Shown in pieces: positions 20,239 to 30,361 of a stretch of DNA of 64,000 nucleotides; position 1 is the stretch's first letter; the number at the start of each line of letters is the position of its first letter. A model generated the notes under the pieces. That model was not told where the DNA came from and searched no databases. It saw nothing but the letters and a program-made list of their open reading frames with translations. The translations under genes and the position numbers were made by a program. The stretch is taken from positions 24,972 to 88,971 of the forward strand of contig CABJAN010000014.1 in assembly GCA_902363515.1 (NCBI GenBank). Reading direction: 5' to 3'. Source of the stretch: Bacillota bacterium (GTDB taxonomy: Bacteria > Bacillota > Clostridia > Lachnospirales > Lachnospiraceae).

Positions 20239-21843
20239 ATGGCAAAACTTGATTTAACTCAGTATGGTATTACCGGAACAACAGAAATCGTTCACAATCC
20301 TTCTTTTGAAACATTATTTGAAGAAGAAACAAAACCAGGTCTGGAAGGTTTTGAAGTAGGACAGGAAAGTGAACTTGGCGCGGTTAATGTTATGACAGGT
20401 ATTTACACAGGACGTTCTCCTAAAGATAAATACATTGTTGTAGATGAAAACTCAAAAGACACTGTATGGTGGACTTCTGATGAGTATAAGAACGACAACC
20501 ATCCTACAACAGAAGCAACATGGGCAGAACTGAAAAAAATCGCCCAGTCCGAACTTTCCAATAAGAGACTGTTTGTTGTAGACGCATTCTGCGGTGCAAA
20601 CAAAGATACCCGTATGGCTATCCGTTTCATCGTTGAAGTTGCATGGCAGGCACACTTTGTAACAAATATGTTCATTCAGCCAACAGCAGAAGAACTGGAA
20701 AACTTTGTACCTGACTTTGTTGTTTACAACGCTTCCAAAGCAAAAGTAGAAAACTACAAAGAATTAGGACTGAATTCCGAAACTGCTGTAGTATTTAATA
20801 TTACAAGCCGTGAGCAGGTTATCATTAACACATGGTACGGCGGAGAAATGAAAAAAGGTATGTTCTCTATGATGAACTACTACCTGCCTTTGAAGAACAT
20901 TGCTTCTATGCACTGCTCTGCAAACACTGACATGAACGGTGAAAACACAGCAATTTTCTTCGGTCTTTCCGGAACAGGTAAAACAACTTTATCTACAGAC
21001 CCGAAACGTCTCCTTATTGGTGATGACGAACATGGCTGGGATGACAACGGCGTATTCAACTTTGAAGGTGGATGCTACGCAAAAGTTATTGACCTGGATA
21101 AAGAATCCGAACCAGATATCTACAATGCAATCAAACGCAACGCTCTTCTTGAGAACGTTACACTGGATGCAGAAGGAAAGATTGACTTTACAGATAAGAG
21201 CGTAACAGAAAATACACGTGTATCTTATCCAATCAACCACATTGAAAACATTGTACGTCCTATTTCCTCTGCACCGGCAGCTAAGAACGTAATCTTCCTG
21301 TCTGCAGATGCTTTCGGCGTACTGCCTCCAGTATCTGTTCTGACACCAGAACAGACAGAATACTACTTCCTGTCTGGATTTACAGCAAAACTTGCTGGAA
21401 CAGAACGTGGTATTACAGAGCCTACACCAACCTTCTCTGCTTGCTTTGGACAGGCTTTCTTAGAGCTACATCCTACAAAATACGCAGAAGAGCTGGTTCG
21501 CAAAATGAAACAGAGCGGAGCAAAAGCATACCTTGTAAACACAGGATGGAACGGAACAGGAAAACGTATCTCTATTAAAGATACCCGTGGTATCATTGAC
21601 GCTATCTTAAACGGAGATATCCTCAATGCACCTACTAAGAAGATTCCATACTTCAATTTTGAAGTGCCTACAGAATTACCAGGTGTTGATTCTAAGATCC
21701 TTGATCCTAGAGACACATATGCAGATGCTTCTGAATGGGAAACAAAAGCTCAGGATTTAGCAGATCGTTTCATTAAGAACTTCAAGAAATATGAAGGAAA
21801 CGAACTTGGAAAAGCATTAGTAGCTGCTGGTCCACAGAAATAA
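20239..21843 (+). CDS. pckA: Phosphoenolpyruvate carboxykinase (ATP type)
   Basis: The enzyme interconverts oxaloacetate and PEP; in gut anaerobes it often runs toward oxaloacetate, fixing CO2 for succinate formation. The kinase loop is [11 protein letters not shown] and the metal site follows in GDDEHGW. ATG 20239 (534 residues) is preferred over 20203 because it yields the normal N-terminus and has AGAGG upstream. The gene uses AAC, TAC and TTC much more than its neighbours do, a sign of codon adaptation for high expression. Confidence 0.95.
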   Translation: MAKLDLTQYGITGTTEIVHNPSFETLFEEETKPGLEGFEVGQESELGAVNVMTGIYTGRSPKDKYIVVDENSKDTVWWTSDEYKNDNHPTTEATWAELKKIAQSELSNKRLFVVDAFCGANKDTRMAIRFIVEVAWQAHFVTNMFIQPTAEELENFVPDFVVYNASKAKVENYKELGLNSETAVVFNITSREQVIINTWYGGEMKKGMFSMMNYYLPLKNIASMHCSANTDMNGENTAIFFGLSGTGKTTLSTDPKRLLIGDDEHGWDDNGVFNFEGGCYAKVIDLDKESEPDIYNAIKRNALLENVTLDAEGKIDFTDKSVTENTRVSYPINHIENIVRPISSAPAAKNVIFLSADAFGVLPPVSVLTPEQTEYYFLSGFTAKLAGTERGITEPTPTFSACFGQAFLELHPTKYAEELVRKMKQSGAKAYLVNTGWNGTGKRISIKDTRGIIDAILNGDILNAPTKKIPYFNFEVPTELPGVDSKILDPRDTYADASEWETKAQDLADRFIKNFKKYEGNELGKALVAAGPQK

Positions 21844-21856
21844 TTTCAGTAAATGT

Positions 21857-21900
21857 CAGAAAGGGAGGTCCTGATTCTAAGAATCAGGGCGTCCTTTCTG
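21857..21900 (+). terminator. Hairpin after pckA
   Basis: CAGAAAGG pairs with CCTTTCTG, and inside it CCTGATT pairs with AATCAGG. The stem is strong, but the following tract (TCTCTG) is poor in T, so termination may be partial. Confidence 0.65.
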
Positions 21901-21947
21901 TCTCTGCAAAAATGGATAAAATTTCTTATAGAATCTTCGCATTTTTG

Positions 21948-21976
21948 TTGAAATATTCCATATACTAGAGTATAAT
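21948..21976 (+). promoter_or_regulatory. Promoter of the 6S RNA gene
   Basis: TTGAAA (21948-21953), a 17-base spacer and a perfect TATAAT (21971-21976). Transcription should start near 21983. Confidence 0.75.
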
Positions 21977-21983
21977 AAAGACA

Positions 21984-22170
21984 TGAAAAGTCCTGGGGTG
22001 TTCGATGATCCCATTTATTTTGAACCTACATTACTTTAAACGGGATTCCTACATTGCGGTAACTGATGTCAGGCCGTCATTATGCAGCGGAAGACAGAGG
22101 TGAAGCTGCGGTTGCCCACCTAGCATAAGCTAGGAGTCAGAAGATGGGAAACGGCACTTTGGGACTTAAA
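21984..22170 (+). ncRNA. ssrS: 6S RNA
   Basis: The roughly 187-nt transcript has a strong promoter, a terminator and no open frame. Its ends pair as AAGTCC...GGTG with CACT...GGACTT to make the closing stem. Inside are segments typical of Firmicutes 6S RNA as I know it (GGTGTTCGATGATCCC, TTGAACCTACATTAC, CGGGATTCCTACATT). 6S RNA mimics an open promoter and sequesters housekeeping RNA polymerase in stationary phase. The assignment rests on recognition of sequence and fold, not a covariance-model search. Confidence 0.78.
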
Positions 22171-22197
22171 AAAAGAGCCCTGTAAGAAGGGGCTTTT
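22170..22197 (+). terminator. Terminator of the 6S RNA gene
   Basis: AAGAGCCCT pairs with AGGGGCTTTT around GTAAGA, ending in TTTTGTTGTTT. Confidence 0.75.
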
Positions 22198-22250
22198 GTT
22201 GTTTCAAGAGAAAATAACAGAGGAACTTGTTATAAAGGAGAAGAAAAGCT

Positions 22251-23318
22251 ATGGGAATTACAAAACGTGCATTTGGAAAAAGTATGGAAGGCCGGGAGGT
22301 TTTTTTATATGAAATTACAAATAAAAACCAGGTTACTTTAACTGTCAGTGACTTTGGAGCTACTTGGGTACATATGCTGGTTCCGGATAAGACAGGGGGA
22401 AAAAGAGATGTGGTATTGGGATATGACAGTGCAGAAGGATATCACACCAATCCCAACCATTTTGGCGCTGTGATCGGAAGAAACGGAAACCGAATCGGGA
22501 AGGCGAAGTTTACCATTGATGGCAAAGACTATCAACTGGCTGTAAATGATAATCAGAATAATCTTCACAGTGGCCCAAACTGGTATCGCACCAGAGTATG
22601 GGATGTAAAAGAAGTAAATCAGGAGAAAAACAGCGTAACCTTTGAAATTTTCAGCCCGGATGGGGATCAGGGATTTCCGGGAAATTTCACAGGTTCTGTG
22701 ACTTATGAATTAACCGAAGAGAATCAGGTGGTACTGCATTATCAGGGAAGTGCAGATGCAGATACCATTGTAAATATGACCAACCACTCCTATTTTAACC
22801 TGGCAGGACAGGAAGCAGGAGCAGAGGCTATGCTGAACCATGTGGTTCAGATTCATGCGTCGGAGTATACTCCTGTTTGTGATGCAGAAGCGATTCCTAC
22901 AGGAGAACTTGCAACAGTCAAAGGAACTCCTATGGATTTTACAGAGCCAAAAACCATTGGACAGGATGTGGAGGCTGATTTTCAGCAATTAATTTTCGGC
23001 GGTGGTTATGACCACAATTATGCTCTTTGTTATGAAAAGGGTGAAGTAAAAGAAGCGGCAAAAGTTGTTTGCAAAGAATCCGGTATTGTAATGAAGGTAT
23101 TTACAGATCTTCCGGGTATGCAGTTTTATATTGGTAACTTTATTGATAATGAGCCGGGAAAAGGCGGACATGTGTATGAAAAGCGAAGTGGCTTCTGTAT
23201 GGAAACCCAGTATTATCCAGATGCCTGCAATCAGGCTGCTTTCCAGTCTTCTGTGCTGAAGAAAGGGGAAGTATATGATACGGTAACTATGTATGAATTC
23301 TCTGTAGAAGCAGAATAA
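22251..23318 (+). CDS. galM: Aldose 1-epimerase (galactose mutarotase)
   Basis: The enzyme interconverts alpha and beta anomers of galactose or glucose. Family motifs are GRNGNRIGKAKF, NNLHSGP, the catalytic His in MTNHSYFNLAG and the catalytic Glu in FCMETQYYPDA. The 355 residues are standard. It stands alone behind the 6S RNA with an AAAGGAG site and its own terminator. Confidence 0.92.
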   Translation: MGITKRAFGKSMEGREVFLYEITNKNQVTLTVSDFGATWVHMLVPDKTGGKRDVVLGYDSAEGYHTNPNHFGAVIGRNGNRIGKAKFTIDGKDYQLAVNDNQNNLHSGPNWYRTRVWDVKEVNQEKNSVTFEIFSPDGDQGFPGNFTGSVTYELTEENQVVLHYQGSADADTIVNMTNHSYFNLAGQEAGAEAMLNHVVQIHASEYTPVCDAEAIPTGELATVKGTPMDFTEPKTIGQDVEADFQQLIFGGGYDHNYALCYEKGEVKEAAKVVCKESGIVMKVFTDLPGMQFYIGNFIDNEPGKGGHVYEKRSGFCMETQYYPDACNQAAFQSSVLKKGEVYDTVTMYEFSVEAE

Positions 23319-23334
23319 AAATAGGAAATAGTTC

Positions 23335-23401
23335 GAAGCTGTGGCATGAAAGGAGATATCGGGGAACTTCCTGATGGGATTTTCGGCTGCAGCTTTGTTT
23401 T
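23335..23401 (+). terminator. Terminator of galM
   Basis: GAAGCTGTGGC pairs with GGCTGCAGCTT (two G-U pairs), closing a longer arm with an inner hairpin, and is followed by TGTTTTTG. Confidence 0.65.
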
Positions 23402-23436
23402 TGTATTGAATAGAAATGGATTGCATATAGTAATAT

Positions 23437-24846
23437 ATGGACTGGAAACAAAAAATAAAATGGAAGCTGTTTGTTATACTAATGGCGCTTCTGGGAATTT
23501 TGGTGGTTTGGTTTGCAGGAAAGGCAGGAGAGAAAAAAGGAAATGCAGAAAAAGAGATGCTCAGGGAGCAGGCGGTAAAGGAAAATGAATGGGCCAGTCT
23601 GCTGTCAGAGACAGAACCCCAAGAGAAGGAAGAGCCAGAGGATTCGTTGGAAGAGAAACCAGAGAACACAGAAAAGCCAGAAGAAGAGGAACAGCAGATT
23701 CAGGTGCTGCTTATGACTAATGGATATGACAGCTATTATCATACAGAGGTGACGGTGCAGGCTCAGGGAAATTATGAAATCCAGGGCAACGGACAGGGAT
23801 GGCTAAAGGATGGGGAAACCTTGCAACTGAAAGGAAACAGTCCAGAATTTTCCGGAGGCAGTGTAAAGCTGCTTCCGGAAAATCCGGAGAACCGTTTAAA
23901 GGTGCTTTCGCTTACCAGAGGTCAGGGAAACCCGGCTTACAGAGGAAGTCTTACCATATATGGAGATGAAAATGGGCTTCGCATGGTAAATGAGCTGCCT
24001 TTGGAGCAGTATCTTTGTGCAGTGGTTCCCAGTGAGATGCCATCCTCTTATCCGCAGGAAGCCTTAAAAGCTCAGGCTGTTTGCGCCAGGACTTATGCAG
24101 TGGTACAAATGCAGGCGGGAAAACGGAAGGATCTTGGGGCGCAGGTAGATGACAGTGTGGCATTTCAGGTATATGGCAACAGTCAGGAGGCAGACAGCAG
24201 CAAAGAAGCTGTGGAAGCTACCAAAGGAGAGATTCTGCTTAATGAGGGAAAGCCTATTACCGCTTATTATTTTTCCACTTCTCATGGAAAAACCAGTACG
24301 GATGAAGTCTGGGAGGCTTCTGTACCTTCTGCTTATTTAAAAAGCGTGTCCTGTACTTACGATGCCAAAGAACCCTGGTTTCAGTGGGAAACAGAACTGT
24401 CTGCAGAACAGCTTCTGGAAAATGCTGTGGTCATGTTTCCTGAGGTCTCTAAGATACAGGGACTGGAAATCAAAGAGACCGGAGAAGGAGATGCGGTTTT
24501 GAATCTGGCGCTTCATACAGATCAGGGAAGCAAAGAACTGAGAAGCGAATATGCCATCCGTTCCTTGCTGGCACCTGTGGGAAGTTCCATTATCCGTCAG
24601 GACGGTTCCAGCGTAAAAGGAGGAAATCTCCTTCCAAGCGCATATTTTACACTGGAAGAGTCCAGAGGAAAAGATGGCAGTCTGCTGGGATATCAAATTG
24701 CAGGAGGAGGATATGGGCACGGTGTGGGGATGAGCCAGAACGGTGCAAAAGGTATGGCAGAAAGCGGGAAAACCTACCGGGAGATTTTGTCTTATTTTTA
24801 CCAGGATGTAGAACTGGGAAAAGTCCAGGATATTGTCAATCCGTAA
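23437..24846 (+). CDS. SpoIID/LytB-domain protein
   Basis: The protein has an N-terminal membrane anchor (residues about 10-28), a Glu/Pro-rich linker and then an extracellular SpoIID domain. Diagnostic motifs are the PLEQYLCAVVPSEMP block, EALKAQAVCARTYA and the C-terminal GGGYGHGVGMSQNGA. SpoIID of sporulating bacteria is a lytic transglycosylase that acts on denuded peptidoglycan during engulfment; the catalytic Glu in PSEM is retained. At 469 residues it is longer than spoIID proper, so it may be a vegetative paralogue. The ATG lacks a good ribosome site. Confidence 0.85.
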   Translation: MDWKQKIKWKLFVILMALLGILVVWFAGKAGEKKGNAEKEMLREQAVKENEWASLLSETEPQEKEEPEDSLEEKPENTEKPEEEEQQIQVLLMTNGYDSYYHTEVTVQAQGNYEIQGNGQGWLKDGETLQLKGNSPEFSGGSVKLLPENPENRLKVLSLTRGQGNPAYRGSLTIYGDENGLRMVNELPLEQYLCAVVPSEMPSSYPQEALKAQAVCARTYAVVQMQAGKRKDLGAQVDDSVAFQVYGNSQEADSSKEAVEATKGEILLNEGKPITAYYFSTSHGKTSTDEVWEASVPSAYLKSVSCTYDAKEPWFQWETELSAEQLLENAVVMFPEVSKIQGLEIKETGEGDAVLNLALHTDQGSKELRSEYAIRSLLAPVGSSIIRQDGSSVKGGNLLPSAYFTLEESRGKDGSLLGYQIAGGGYGHGVGMSQNGAKGMAESGKTYREILSYFYQDVELGKVQDIVNP

Positions 24847-24895
24847 AATTCATGATATAATTGGCGAATTATTGGAAAGGGCAGAAGGAGCAGAT

Positions 24896-25825
24896 ATGAA
24901 AGGACTGAAAAAAGCAGCAGATACTGTTATGGGATTTATAGATAGTATGGGAAGGCGCCATGCAACTGCATATGCAGCTCAGGCAGCCTATTTTATCATA
25001 CTGTCTTTTATTCCTTTTATGCTGCTTTTGATGACTTCTATTAAGTACACGCCCCTGACCAGGGAAGAAGTTATCCGGGCAATTATGTATGTGTGTCCTG
25101 AGCAGTTTCAGGGATTCATTGAGGGAATTGTCTGGGAGGTTTATGAGAAGTCTCTGGGGGTTGTTCCTGTTTCTGCTATTTTAGCTCTCTGGTCTGCGGG
25201 AAAAGGGCTTCAGGCGCTGACCAATGGGTTTAATTCCATTTATCAGATTGAGGAAACCCGTAATTATTTTGCCACCAGAATCCGGGCAGTATTTTACACC
25301 CTGGTGTTTATTCTGGCTATTGTATCTACGCTGGTTCTGCAGGTGTTTGGAAACAGTCTGCAAAGAGAACTAAGCAAGCGGCTGCCTTTTATGGATCAGA
25401 TTGTTGCCATGATTATCAGTATGAGAGTGGTCATTACCATGAGTACCCTGTGCCTGGTGTTTCTTCTGATGTATAAATTTATTCCCAATAGAAAGGCAAC
25501 CTTTCGCAGTCAGCTTCCCGGCGCTGTTTTGTGTGCAGTCTGCTGGTCTGCATTCTCCTTTGGTTTTTCCCTCTATGTGGATTCTTACAGTGGCTTTTCC
25601 AATATGTACGGAAGTATGACAACCATTGTTCTGATACTGCTCTGGCTCTATTTTTGTATGATGTTTGTTATGATTGGAGCCCAGGTAAACCACTATTTTG
25701 AAGAAAAATTTCAAAGGCTTCATCAGATAGCAACAGAGGCCATACGCCGGGAGTATCAGCAGCTTTTAAAGAGCGAAGAGGAGGAGCCGGAGGAAAAAAC
25801 AGAGGAAAAAGAAGACTCCAGGTAA
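24896..25825 (+). CDS. YihY/BrkB-family inner membrane protein
   Basis: About six transmembrane helices span residues 20-280, with the family features AAYAAQAAYFIILSFIPF near the N-terminus and the LLWLYFCMMFVMIGAQVNH end. A charged Glu/Lys tail follows. Members were once called ribonuclease BN by mistake; their function remains unsettled. ATG 24896 behind AAGGAG is chosen over 24833, which lies inside the preceding gene. Confidence 0.85.
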   Translation: MKGLKKAADTVMGFIDSMGRRHATAYAAQAAYFIILSFIPFMLLLMTSIKYTPLTREEVIRAIMYVCPEQFQGFIEGIVWEVYEKSLGVVPVSAILALWSAGKGLQALTNGFNSIYQIEETRNYFATRIRAVFYTLVFILAIVSTLVLQVFGNSLQRELSKRLPFMDQIVAMIISMRVVITMSTLCLVFLLMYKFIPNRKATFRSQLPGAVLCAVCWSAFSFGFSLYVDSYSGFSNMYGSMTTIVLILLWLYFCMMFVMIGAQVNHYFEEKFQRLHQIATEAIRREYQQLLKSEEEEPEEKTEEKEDSR

Positions 25826-25833
25826 AGAACTTC

Positions 25834-25862
25834 TTGACAGAATCAGGGAAACTGGCTACAAT
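25834..25862 (+). promoter_or_regulatory. Promoter of the pheS T-box transcript
   Basis: TTGACA (25834-25839), a 17-base spacer and TACAAT (25857-25862). Confidence 0.75.
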
Positions 25863-25867
25863 AGGGT

Positions 25868-26125
25868 ACAGACATAGGAAAAAAGCAAAGAAAGTGTTAG
25901 TAGATACTTATTTTCTGTCAGAGATGGGGTGCCACCGGCTGAAAGCGCTCCTCAGTTCAGATAAGTGTTGAGATTCCCACTGGAGCTGCAGTTCTGAAAC
26001 AAGGAGTAGGAAGTGACGTGGCTGTGCGTTAAACAGTTTCGAGTGCCTGGAGCATATGCTGCAGGAACAAGGGTGGTACCACGGATTATTGACTTCGTCC
26101 CTTTTGGGGATGGGGTCTTTTTTGC
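25868..26125 (+). promoter_or_regulatory. T-box leader controlling pheST
   Basis: The leader holds the canonical T-box sequence AGGGTGGTACCACG (26070-26083), followed by the terminator GACTTCGTCCC/GGGGATGGGGTC with a T tract (26091-26122). The long upstream region can fold as stem I. A TTC at 25956-25958 is a candidate phenylalanine specifier, but I have not modelled the fold. Uncharged tRNA-Phe should stabilise the antiterminator and switch on pheST. Confidence 0.93.
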
Positions 26126-26158
26126 TTTTCTATAATCAAAATAAAAAAGGAGAATACT

Positions 26159-27193
26159 ATGCAGGAATTAAATCATAAACTTGCTGAGATTAAGCAGGAA
26201 ATTCTGGATGGAATGGAACAGTTGGAAAGTTCTAAAGAAGTATATGAATTTAAAAAATCTTACCTGGATTCTAAAAAGGGAAAAATCGGACAGCTTATGA
26301 AAGAGATGCGCAACATTGCGCCGGAAAACAGAGCTGCCTATGGAAAAAGTGTCAATGAACTGAAAGAGTGGGCTACTGCATGCTTTGAAGAGCTGGATGT
26401 AAAGTTAAAAGCAAAAGAACTGCAGCAGAGATATGAAAATGAAAAAATTGATATTACCATGCCTGCTGTGAAGAAAACAAAGGGAAATCTTCACCCGATT
26501 ACTCAGGTGAGAAATCAGTTGATTGATGTATTTTCCTCCATGGGCTTTGAGGTTTTTGAAGGAACTGAGATTGAGACCGATTATTATAACTTTACTGCCC
26601 TGAATACACCACAGGATCATCCGGCACGTGATATGCAGGATACCTTTTATCTGTCACCGGAATTTCTGCTCCGTACCCAGACTTCAGCGGGACAGATTCA
26701 TGTTATGGAGAACAGAAAACCTCCCATTAAAATTTTATCACCTGGTAAGGTATTCCGCTCTGATGATGATGCCACCCATTCTCCAATGTTTACCCAGATG
26801 GAAGGTCTGGTAGTAGACAAGGGAATCACTCTTTGCGACTTAAAAGGTATGCTGGACGTGTTAGTTCAGAAAATCTACGGAGAGGGAACCACCACAAGAT
26901 TAAGACCATCTTACTTCCCATTTACAGAGCCATCTGTAGAAGTAGACTGCAGTTGTTTTGCTTGTGGCGGAAAAGGCTGCAAGCTGTGTAAGGGAACCGG
27001 ATGGATTGAAGTATTAGGCGCCGGAATCGTAAACAAAAAGGTGTTGGAAAACTGCGGTATTGATTCAGAAGAATACAGTGGTCTGGCCTTTGGTATCGGT
27101 ATTGAACGTACTGCTATGCTGAAATACGGTATCAATAATATTAAACTGCTGTTTGAATCTGACTTACGGGTTTTAGAACAGATTGATGATTAA
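26159..27193 (+). CDS. pheS: Phenylalanyl-tRNA synthetase alpha subunit
   Basis: PheS is the class II catalytic subunit. The N-terminal coiled coil (residues about 1-90) binds tRNA; the catalytic core has [19 protein letters not shown] and the motif 3 region [19 protein letters not shown] cysteine-rich insert ([18 protein letters not shown]) before GWIEVLGAG is normal for bacterial PheS. At 344 residues it is a usual length. pheT follows after 18 bases. Confidence 0.96.
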   Translation: MQELNHKLAEIKQEILDGMEQLESSKEVYEFKKSYLDSKKGKIGQLMKEMRNIAPENRAAYGKSVNELKEWATACFEELDVKLKAKELQQRYENEKIDITMPAVKKTKGNLHPITQVRNQLIDVFSSMGFEVFEGTEIETDYYNFTALNTPQDHPARDMQDTFYLSPEFLLRTQTSAGQIHVMENRKPPIKILSPGKVFRSDDDATHSPMFTQMEGLVVDKGITLCDLKGMLDVLVQKIYGEGTTTRLRPSYFPFTEPSVEVDCSCFACGGKGCKLCKGTGWIEVLGAGIVNKKVLENCGIDSEEYSGLAFGIGIERTAMLKYGINNIKLLFESDLRVLEQIDD

Positions 27194-27211
27194 AAAAGAC
27201 GGAGGTTTGTT

Positions 27212-29632
27212 ATGTTAGTACCATTAAGCTGGTTGAGAGATTACGTTGATATCAATGTAGACCCAAAAGAATTGGAGAAAAAACTGTTTTCCTGTGGGTT
27301 TGAAGTAGAAGAATTAACGGAAGTAGGAAAAGACATCAGTAAGGTTGTGGTTGGATATGTGGAAGAATGCGAGAAAATTCCAGATACCCATTTAAGCCTT
27401 TGCAAAGTCAATGTAGGGGAAGAAGAACTTCTGCAGATCTGCTGCGGTGCAGATAATGTAAAAGCAGGAGGAAAATACCCGGTAGCTTTAGTTGGGGCAA
27501 CCGTATATGCCACAGCCAAAGATCATAAGACCATAGAAGGTGTTATGACCATTAAAAAAGGAAAATTAAGAGGCTATGAATCCTTTGGTATGCTGTGTTC
27601 CGGGGTAGAGCTGGGTGTCAGTGAAAATATGTATCCAGGCGCAGGTTACAATGGACTTCTGGTATTGCCGGAGGATGCGGAAGTTGGTGCAGATGTAAAA
27701 CCAATTCTGGGACTGGATGACTGGATTTTTGACATTGCCATTACTGCAAACAGACCAGACTGCCAGAGCATTTTCGGTATTGCCAGAGAAGTGGCTGCTG
27801 TTCTTGGAACAGAGCTTCATGAGCCTGCTCTTACTTATACAGAGACAGAAGTGAAAAAAGAAGGATTCCAGGTGTCCGTAGATGCACAGGATATCTGTCC
27901 ACGTTACATTGCCCATTATGTACATGATGTAAAGATTGGGGAATCTCCGGCATGGATGAAGAGAAGACTTGCCCTGGTTGGTATTGATGCTATTTCCAAT
28001 GTGGTGGATATTACCAATTATGTGTTAAAAGAACTGGGACAACCTATGCATGCTTTTGACTGCTCTTATCTGGAAGGCGATGAAATTCGGGTAAGAAGAG
28101 CAAAAGAAGGAGAGAAAATCGTAACACTGGACGAAAAAGAATTTACTTTAAATCCGTCTAACTTAGTCATCTGCGACGGTGTGAAATCGGTTGCTCTGGC
28201 AGGCATTATGGGAGGATTAAATTCTGAAATCCGTGATACCACAACAGAAGTAATGTTTGAAGCAGCAAAATTTGCCCGTGACAATGTCAGAAAGAGCTCC
28301 CGGGCTCTTGGACAGTCTTCTGATTCCAGCGCCCGTTTTGCGAAAGGTGTGGATGAATATACCACAGTCATGGCTATGAAACGTGCCCTTCATCTCATGG
28401 AAGAACTGGGATGCGGAAAAGTATCTTCCACGCACTTAGATGTGAATACAGGAAATTCTATCCAGCCGGTGGAAATGAAAATCAGCGTGGAAAAAGTGAA
28501 TCAGGTGCTGGGTATTCAGGTTCCGGATGAAGAAATTATCCGTATTCTTGAAAATTTGCAGTTTGCGCCTGTTATTTCAGGGAATGAGCTGACCATTCAG
28601 GTTCCTGCATTTCGTGAGGATGTAGAAGATTATCCTGATATTGCAGAAGAAGTTATTCGTATGTACGGATATGACCATGTGACGTCTACCTTTATGCCCA
28701 CAGCCAGGGTCACTACCGGAGGCATGAATACCAGACAGAAAACAACCTTAAAAGTAAAGGAAGCTTTGTGCAGCGCAGGAGCCTATGAAGGAATCCATTA
28801 TTCTTTCTTCTCTCCATCTGATTTAGATTTATTAAATCTTCCAGAAGATGCAAAAGAGAGACATGCCATCCGTATTATGAATCCCATTAATGAGGATCTG
28901 TCTCTTATGAGAACTACCCTGGCTCCGGCTATGATTCATGCTATTGCCAGAAACCAGAAAAAGGGAACCTTAGAGGGACGTATTTTTGAAATGGGAAGCA
29001 TTTTCCTTCCAAAAGAACTGCCACTTACGGAATACCCGGATGAGAGAGAAACTCTTTGCATTGGTGTATTTGGAAAAGAAGAATCCTTCTATACTTTAAA
29101 AGGGCTGGCAGAGACTGTGGCAGAAGCGTTGTTTGTAAACTTTACTTATGAGCCTGCCCAGAAAACTTATCTTCATCCTTATCAGACAGCCTCTATTCAC
29201 TGCAATGGACAGGAAGTAGGATATTTAGGAAAAGTTTCCTATGAAATTCAGGACAGTGAAGATATGCGTACTTCTGCCTACATTCTGGAACTGGATATGG
29301 AAGCTTTATCTCAGTGGTATGGCATTACGCCAGTCTTCACTCCACTGCCAAAATTCCAGGAAGAAAAACGTGACCTGGCTTTGGTTATGGATAAAGCAGT
29401 TACCTGCGGACAGATTGAAGATTGTATCAAAGAGTCCTGCAATTATGTGAAATCCGTAGAATTGTTTGATGTATATGAAGGAAAACAGATTCAGGAAAAT
29501 CAGAAGAGCATGGCATTTACCGTATTGTTCACTCCAAAAGAAGAAGAATTTACTGCCAATGCAGTGGATGCTTTTGTGAAGAAGATTCTGAAAAACCTGG
29601 ACAGAAAATTAAATGTAACCTTGCGTTCTTAA
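27212..29632 (+). CDS. pheT: Phenylalanyl-tRNA synthetase beta subunit
   Basis: The 806-residue subunit has an N-terminal EMAP-like tRNA-binding domain (about 40-150, LCKVNVGEEELLQICCGA), the B3/B4 editing domain (with ANRPDCQS and ISNVVDITNYVL), B5, the catalytic-like core and the C-terminal FDX-ACB anticodon-binding domain (LPKFQEEKRDLALV). It forms the alpha2beta2 enzyme with PheS and edits mischarged Tyr-tRNA. Confidence 0.96.
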   Translation: MLVPLSWLRDYVDINVDPKELEKKLFSCGFEVEELTEVGKDISKVVVGYVEECEKIPDTHLSLCKVNVGEEELLQICCGADNVKAGGKYPVALVGATVYATAKDHKTIEGVMTIKKGKLRGYESFGMLCSGVELGVSENMYPGAGYNGLLVLPEDAEVGADVKPILGLDDWIFDIAITANRPDCQSIFGIAREVAAVLGTELHEPALTYTETEVKKEGFQVSVDAQDICPRYIAHYVHDVKIGESPAWMKRRLALVGIDAISNVVDITNYVLKELGQPMHAFDCSYLEGDEIRVRRAKEGEKIVTLDEKEFTLNPSNLVICDGVKSVALAGIMGGLNSEIRDTTTEVMFEAAKFARDNVRKSSRALGQSSDSSARFAKGVDEYTTVMAMKRALHLMEELGCGKVSSTHLDVNTGNSIQPVEMKISVEKVNQVLGIQVPDEEIIRILENLQFAPVISGNELTIQVPAFREDVEDYPDIAEEVIRMYGYDHVTSTFMPTARVTTGGMNTRQKTTLKVKEALCSAGAYEGIHYSFFSPSDLDLLNLPEDAKERHAIRIMNPINEDLSLMRTTLAPAMIHAIARNQKKGTLEGRIFEMGSIFLPKELPLTEYPDERETLCIGVFGKEESFYTLKGLAETVAEALFVNFTYEPAQKTYLHPYQTASIHCNGQEVGYLGKVSYEIQDSEDMRTSAYILELDMEALSQWYGITPVFTPLPKFQEEKRDLALVMDKAVTCGQIEDCIKESCNYVKSVELFDVYEGKQIQENQKSMAFTVLFTPKEEEFTANAVDAFVKKILKNLDRKLNVTLRS

Positions 29633-29645
29633 GGAGTAGGGTATT

Positions 29646-30251
29646 ATGAAATTATACATTATCCGTCATGGAGAGACCAAATGGAATGTAGAACGCAGAC
29701 TCCAGGGGGCTTCTGATACGGATTTAAATGAAAAAGGAATTGCTCTTGCAAAGGTAACCGGGGAAGCGCTGAAGGAAGTACCTTTTTTCTGCTGCTTTAC
29801 CAGTCCGTTAAAAAGAGCAAAAGAAACAGCCAGGCTGGTGCTTGGGGAAAAAGAGATACCTGTTTATCTGGATGAGAGAATCCAGGAGATTTCTTTTGGA
29901 ACCTGGGAGGGGCGGGATTCTGTCCTTCTCCCGGGAAATATGCTGGATAATTTTTTCCATCATACAGAGCAGTATGAGGCGCCGGAAGGGGGAGAGGAAA
30001 TCTCTCAGATTTGTGCCAGAACCAAAGCGTTTTGGGAGGATATTACCTCCAGGGAAGAACTTCAGGATAAAACTATCCTCATTGCATCCCATGGATGCGC
30101 AGTTCGTGGGCTTTTACAGAATGTGTACGAGGATGCCGGAATTGAAAATTTCTGGCATGGCTGTGTTCCGCCAAACTGCAGCGTCAATGTTGTGGAAGTA
30201 AAAGGGAATAAGGCGGTACTGCTGGAAGAGGATAGGGTGTATTATAAATAA
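29646..30251 (+). CDS. Histidine phosphatase family protein (phosphoglycerate mutase-like)
   Basis: The catalytic motif LYIIRHGETKWN is at the N-terminus and the second His is in IASHGCAVRGLL. At 201 residues it belongs to the branch-1 histidine phosphatases that include dPGM, CobC and broad phosphatases. It follows pheT by 13 bases with an AAGGAGT site and is probably co-transcribed. The substrate cannot be assigned. Confidence 0.88.
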   Translation: MKLYIIRHGETKWNVERRLQGASDTDLNEKGIALAKVTGEALKEVPFFCCFTSPLKRAKETARLVLGEKEIPVYLDERIQEISFGTWEGRDSVLLPGNMLDNFFHHTEQYEAPEGGEEISQICARTKAFWEDITSREELQDKTILIASHGCAVRGLLQNVYEDAGIENFWHGCVPPNCSVNVVEVKGNKAVLLEEDRVYYK

Positions 30252-30307
30252 TCTGCGGGAACTCCGTTGATTTCTTGCTAAAACGGTGCTGAATCCGTGC
30301 GAATGTA

Positions 30308-30336
30308 TTGAAATAGCACTGTTTATGTGGTAGGAT
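30308..30336 (+). promoter_or_regulatory. Promoter of the RelB/RelE pair
   Basis: TTGAAA (30308-30313), a 17-base spacer and TAGGAT (30331-30336), with GCGGAGG ahead of the antitoxin start. Confidence 0.55.
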
Positions 30337-30361
30337 AAAGAAAAAGAGCGGAGGTATAAAA

